A stretch of DNA of 6,963 nt from Xanthobacteraceae bacterium (GTDB lineage Bacteria > Pseudomonadota > Alphaproteobacteria > Rhizobiales > Xanthobacteraceae). The stretch spans positions 1 to 6,963 of the forward strand of contig JASHQO010000480.1 in assembly GCA_030039105.1 (NCBI GenBank), in the 5' to 3' direction. The notes under the pieces were generated by a model. The model saw only the letters and a list, made by a program, of their open reading frames with translations. It was not told where the DNA came from and ran no database searches. Positions 5,770-6,963 of the stretch are shown here, in pieces (position 1 is the first letter of the stretch; every line of letters starts with the position of its first letter). The translations under genes were made by a program, and so were the position numbers.

Positions 5770-6963
5770 TCAGCGCTCGTCGCGCATGATGCTGGGCGTG
5801 CCGGTGAACGAGCGCTGCGGCTGCGGCTGCGGCTGGCGCGGCTCGACGCGCACCGGTTTCGCCCTCGACCTTGGCGCCGCCTCGGACTGGGCCGGCGCCG
5901 GCTTGAGCGGCCCGAGCCGCTGCAGCACCGCATTGGCGGCGCGCTCGCCGGACTCCCAGGCGCCGCCGACCGTGCCCCACAACGTCTCGTGCGCCGCCTC
6001 GCCGGCGAACCAGATCGTATCGTTGACCGCTTCCATCATGATGCGGCGCGCCAACTGGCCGCCGGGCACCGCGGCCGACGCGGCGCCGAGCGTGAACGGA
6101 TCCGCGTTCCAGCGCGTGACGCCGCTGCGGCCGATGGATTTTTTGATCTCGGCGCCAAACAGCCGGGCCAGCCAGTCGGACGCGAACGCCACCATGGCGG
6201 CTTCGCCCTGCGCCGCGAGATCGCGGCCGAAGGCGCCGGCGACGTCGACCACGCACAGCGGCCGGCCGGAGACATTGGCCAGCATCGCTGCGGTGCGGCC
6301 GTCGGCGGATTTCTCGAAAATCAGGTCGTCGCTGTCGAGGCCGAGCGGGTTGCCGGGAAGTTCGAGCGCGATGTGGTCGTAGCTGCCGAGCGAGAGCCGG
6401 CTGAAGGCGTCGATATTGCGGTGGGGCAGGTCGGGAAAGAACTGGATTCGCCCCTGCGCGATCACGTTGGTCGACACCGTGACGATCGCGGCGCGCGCGG
6501 TCAGCGTGCCCTTCGCGGTCTCGACCGTGAGCGTGCGCCGGCTGTCGATCGATTTCACCGGCGTCGAAAGCTGCACGGTGAGGCCGTCGGCCAATCCGGC
6601 GACGAGCGCGCCGAGCCCCTGGCGGCAGAAATTCGCCGTGGTGCGCTCGGCGGCCTTGGAAATATCCAGCGCCGAGAGCTGGGCCAGATCCTTGCCGCTC
6701 TCGAACGGGCCGAGCATGAACTCGACGGTGCCGCGCCAGTCGCCGAGATCGTTCGGCATCGCCTGGGCGCACGGCACGTCGGCGCGGCGCGCGGCGTCGT
6801 TGATGGCGCGCGTGGCGCGCACCTCGGCGGCGAGAAAATCCTCGAGCTCGCCTTCGCGGGCAAAGCGCCGGCCGATGCGGATCTTCTGGCTCGGCGGCGC
6901 CGGATAGATTTCGCTGCCGCGCGGCGGCGCCAGCTTGGTCAGCGGGTTGAGATCGGGGCTATA
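5770..6963 (-). CDS. FAD-dependent amine oxidase (flavin monoamine oxidase family), N-terminus outside window
   Basis: 397 residues are present; the frame is open to the right edge, so the N-terminal FAD Rossmann fold with its GxGxxG motif is missing from view. The fragment begins YSPDLNPLTKLAPP. Family features are: the first substrate/FAD region with LGALVAGLADGLTVQLSTPV (a GG-x-L..LA-like pattern before the 'N-T-P-V' type strand); TARAAIVTVSTNVIAQGRIQ, the usual strand-plus-'vvvTvP' element; a W-x-x-DPFTLGAASAAVPG segment; and the C-terminal FAD-binding motif IWFAGEAAHETLWGTVGGAW (about 317-336), then ESGERAANAVLQRL. Members oxidise primary or secondary amines to imines with O2, giving H2O2; the substrate cannot be told here. 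An in-frame GTG at 6822 is internal, because homologous-looking sequence continues upstream. After the FAD motif there is a Pro/Gln/Arg-rich tail of about 45 residues including PQPQPQ. The stop is TGA at 5772-5770. Confidence 0.9.
   Translation of the reverse strand, partial: YSPDLNPLTKLAPPRGSEIYPAPPSQKIRIGRRFAREGELEDFLAAEVRATRAINDAARRADVPCAQAMPNDLGDWRGTVEFMLGPFESGKDLAQLSALDISKAAERTTANFCRQGLGALVAGLADGLTVQLSTPVKSIDSRRTLTVETAKGTLTARAAIVTVSTNVIAQGRIQFFPDLPHRNIDAFSRLSLGSYDHIALELPGNPLGLDSDDLIFEKSADGRTAAMLANVSGRPLCVVDVAGAFGRDLAAQGEAAMVAFASDWLARLFGAEIKKSIGRSGVTRWNADPFTLGAASAAVPGGQLARRIMMEAVNDTIWFAGEAAHETLWGTVGGAWESGERAANAVLQRLGPLKPAPAQSEAAPRSRAKPVRVEPRQPQPQPQRSFTGTPSIMRDER
5815..5832 (+). repeat. 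Three tandem 6-base units (ctgcgg) in the amine oxidase tail
   Basis: Three perfect ctgcgg units, encoding PQPQPQ on the minus strand. They lie in the low-complexity C-terminal tail of the amine oxidase, after the conserved domain, where repeat variation should be tolerated. Confidence 0.75.

Noticed and set aside
5765..6772. 335-codon minus-strand frame overlapping the amine oxidase
   Set aside because: It is a different frame with Arg-rich low-complexity translation; the neighbouring frame has the FAGEA FAD motif and other amine oxidase features.
6820..6822. GTG as the true start of the amine oxidase
   Set aside because: The same frame stays open to the window edge with sensible sequence (YSPDLNPLTKLAPP and onward), and starting at the GTG would remove the whole N-terminal half of the FAD domain.

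Overview
The window reads as the chromosome of a GC-rich alphaproteobacterium, most likely of the order Hyphomicrobiales (Bradyrhizobiaceae/Xanthobacteraceae-like). That placement is inferred from gene order, protein flavour and roughly 65-68% G+C in the pheT lines I counted; no marker long enough for a firm taxon is present.

Layout, left to right. Positions 1-123 hold the 3' end of rplT (ribosomal protein L20). A short gap with a long imperfect inverted repeat follows, then a DinB/YfiT-like putative metal-binding protein (198-698) and pheS (707-1789), the alpha subunit of phenylalanyl-tRNA synthetase. pheT, the beta subunit (2583-4994), is on the same strand but does not follow pheS directly. 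A 0.8-kb stretch with two small genes (1815-2102 and 2107-2577) lies between them. All of these genes point the same way with gaps of 2 to about 75 bases, so they look like one transcription unit of the rplT-pheST type. On the minus strand, facing pheT, are a putative membrane-anchored, Ala/Pro-rich protein (5655-5044) and, upstream of it, the C-terminal 397 residues of an FAD-dependent amine oxidase (6963-5770, cut by the window edge).

The most interesting part is the insert between pheS and pheT. By hand count 1801-2580 is 387/780 G+C (49.6%), clearly below its neighbours, and it uses codons such as TTA, CTA and ATA. The first gene encodes a 95-residue protein ending in an almost pure glutamate tail. 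The second, 4 bases downstream, encodes a 156-residue helical protein with features of HEPN-domain proteins (AYYSVFH segment, an R-x6-H element, RADY). The arrangement resembles a toxin-antitoxin or RNA-targeting pair carried inside an essential aminoacyl-tRNA synthetase operon. The function is inference; the split operon, the composition shift, the acidic tail and the tight coupling are directly visible.

The remaining genes are housekeeping or ordinary accessory genes. No tRNA, rRNA, CRISPR array, transposase or integrase was seen, and no gene-free stretch exceeds 300 bases.
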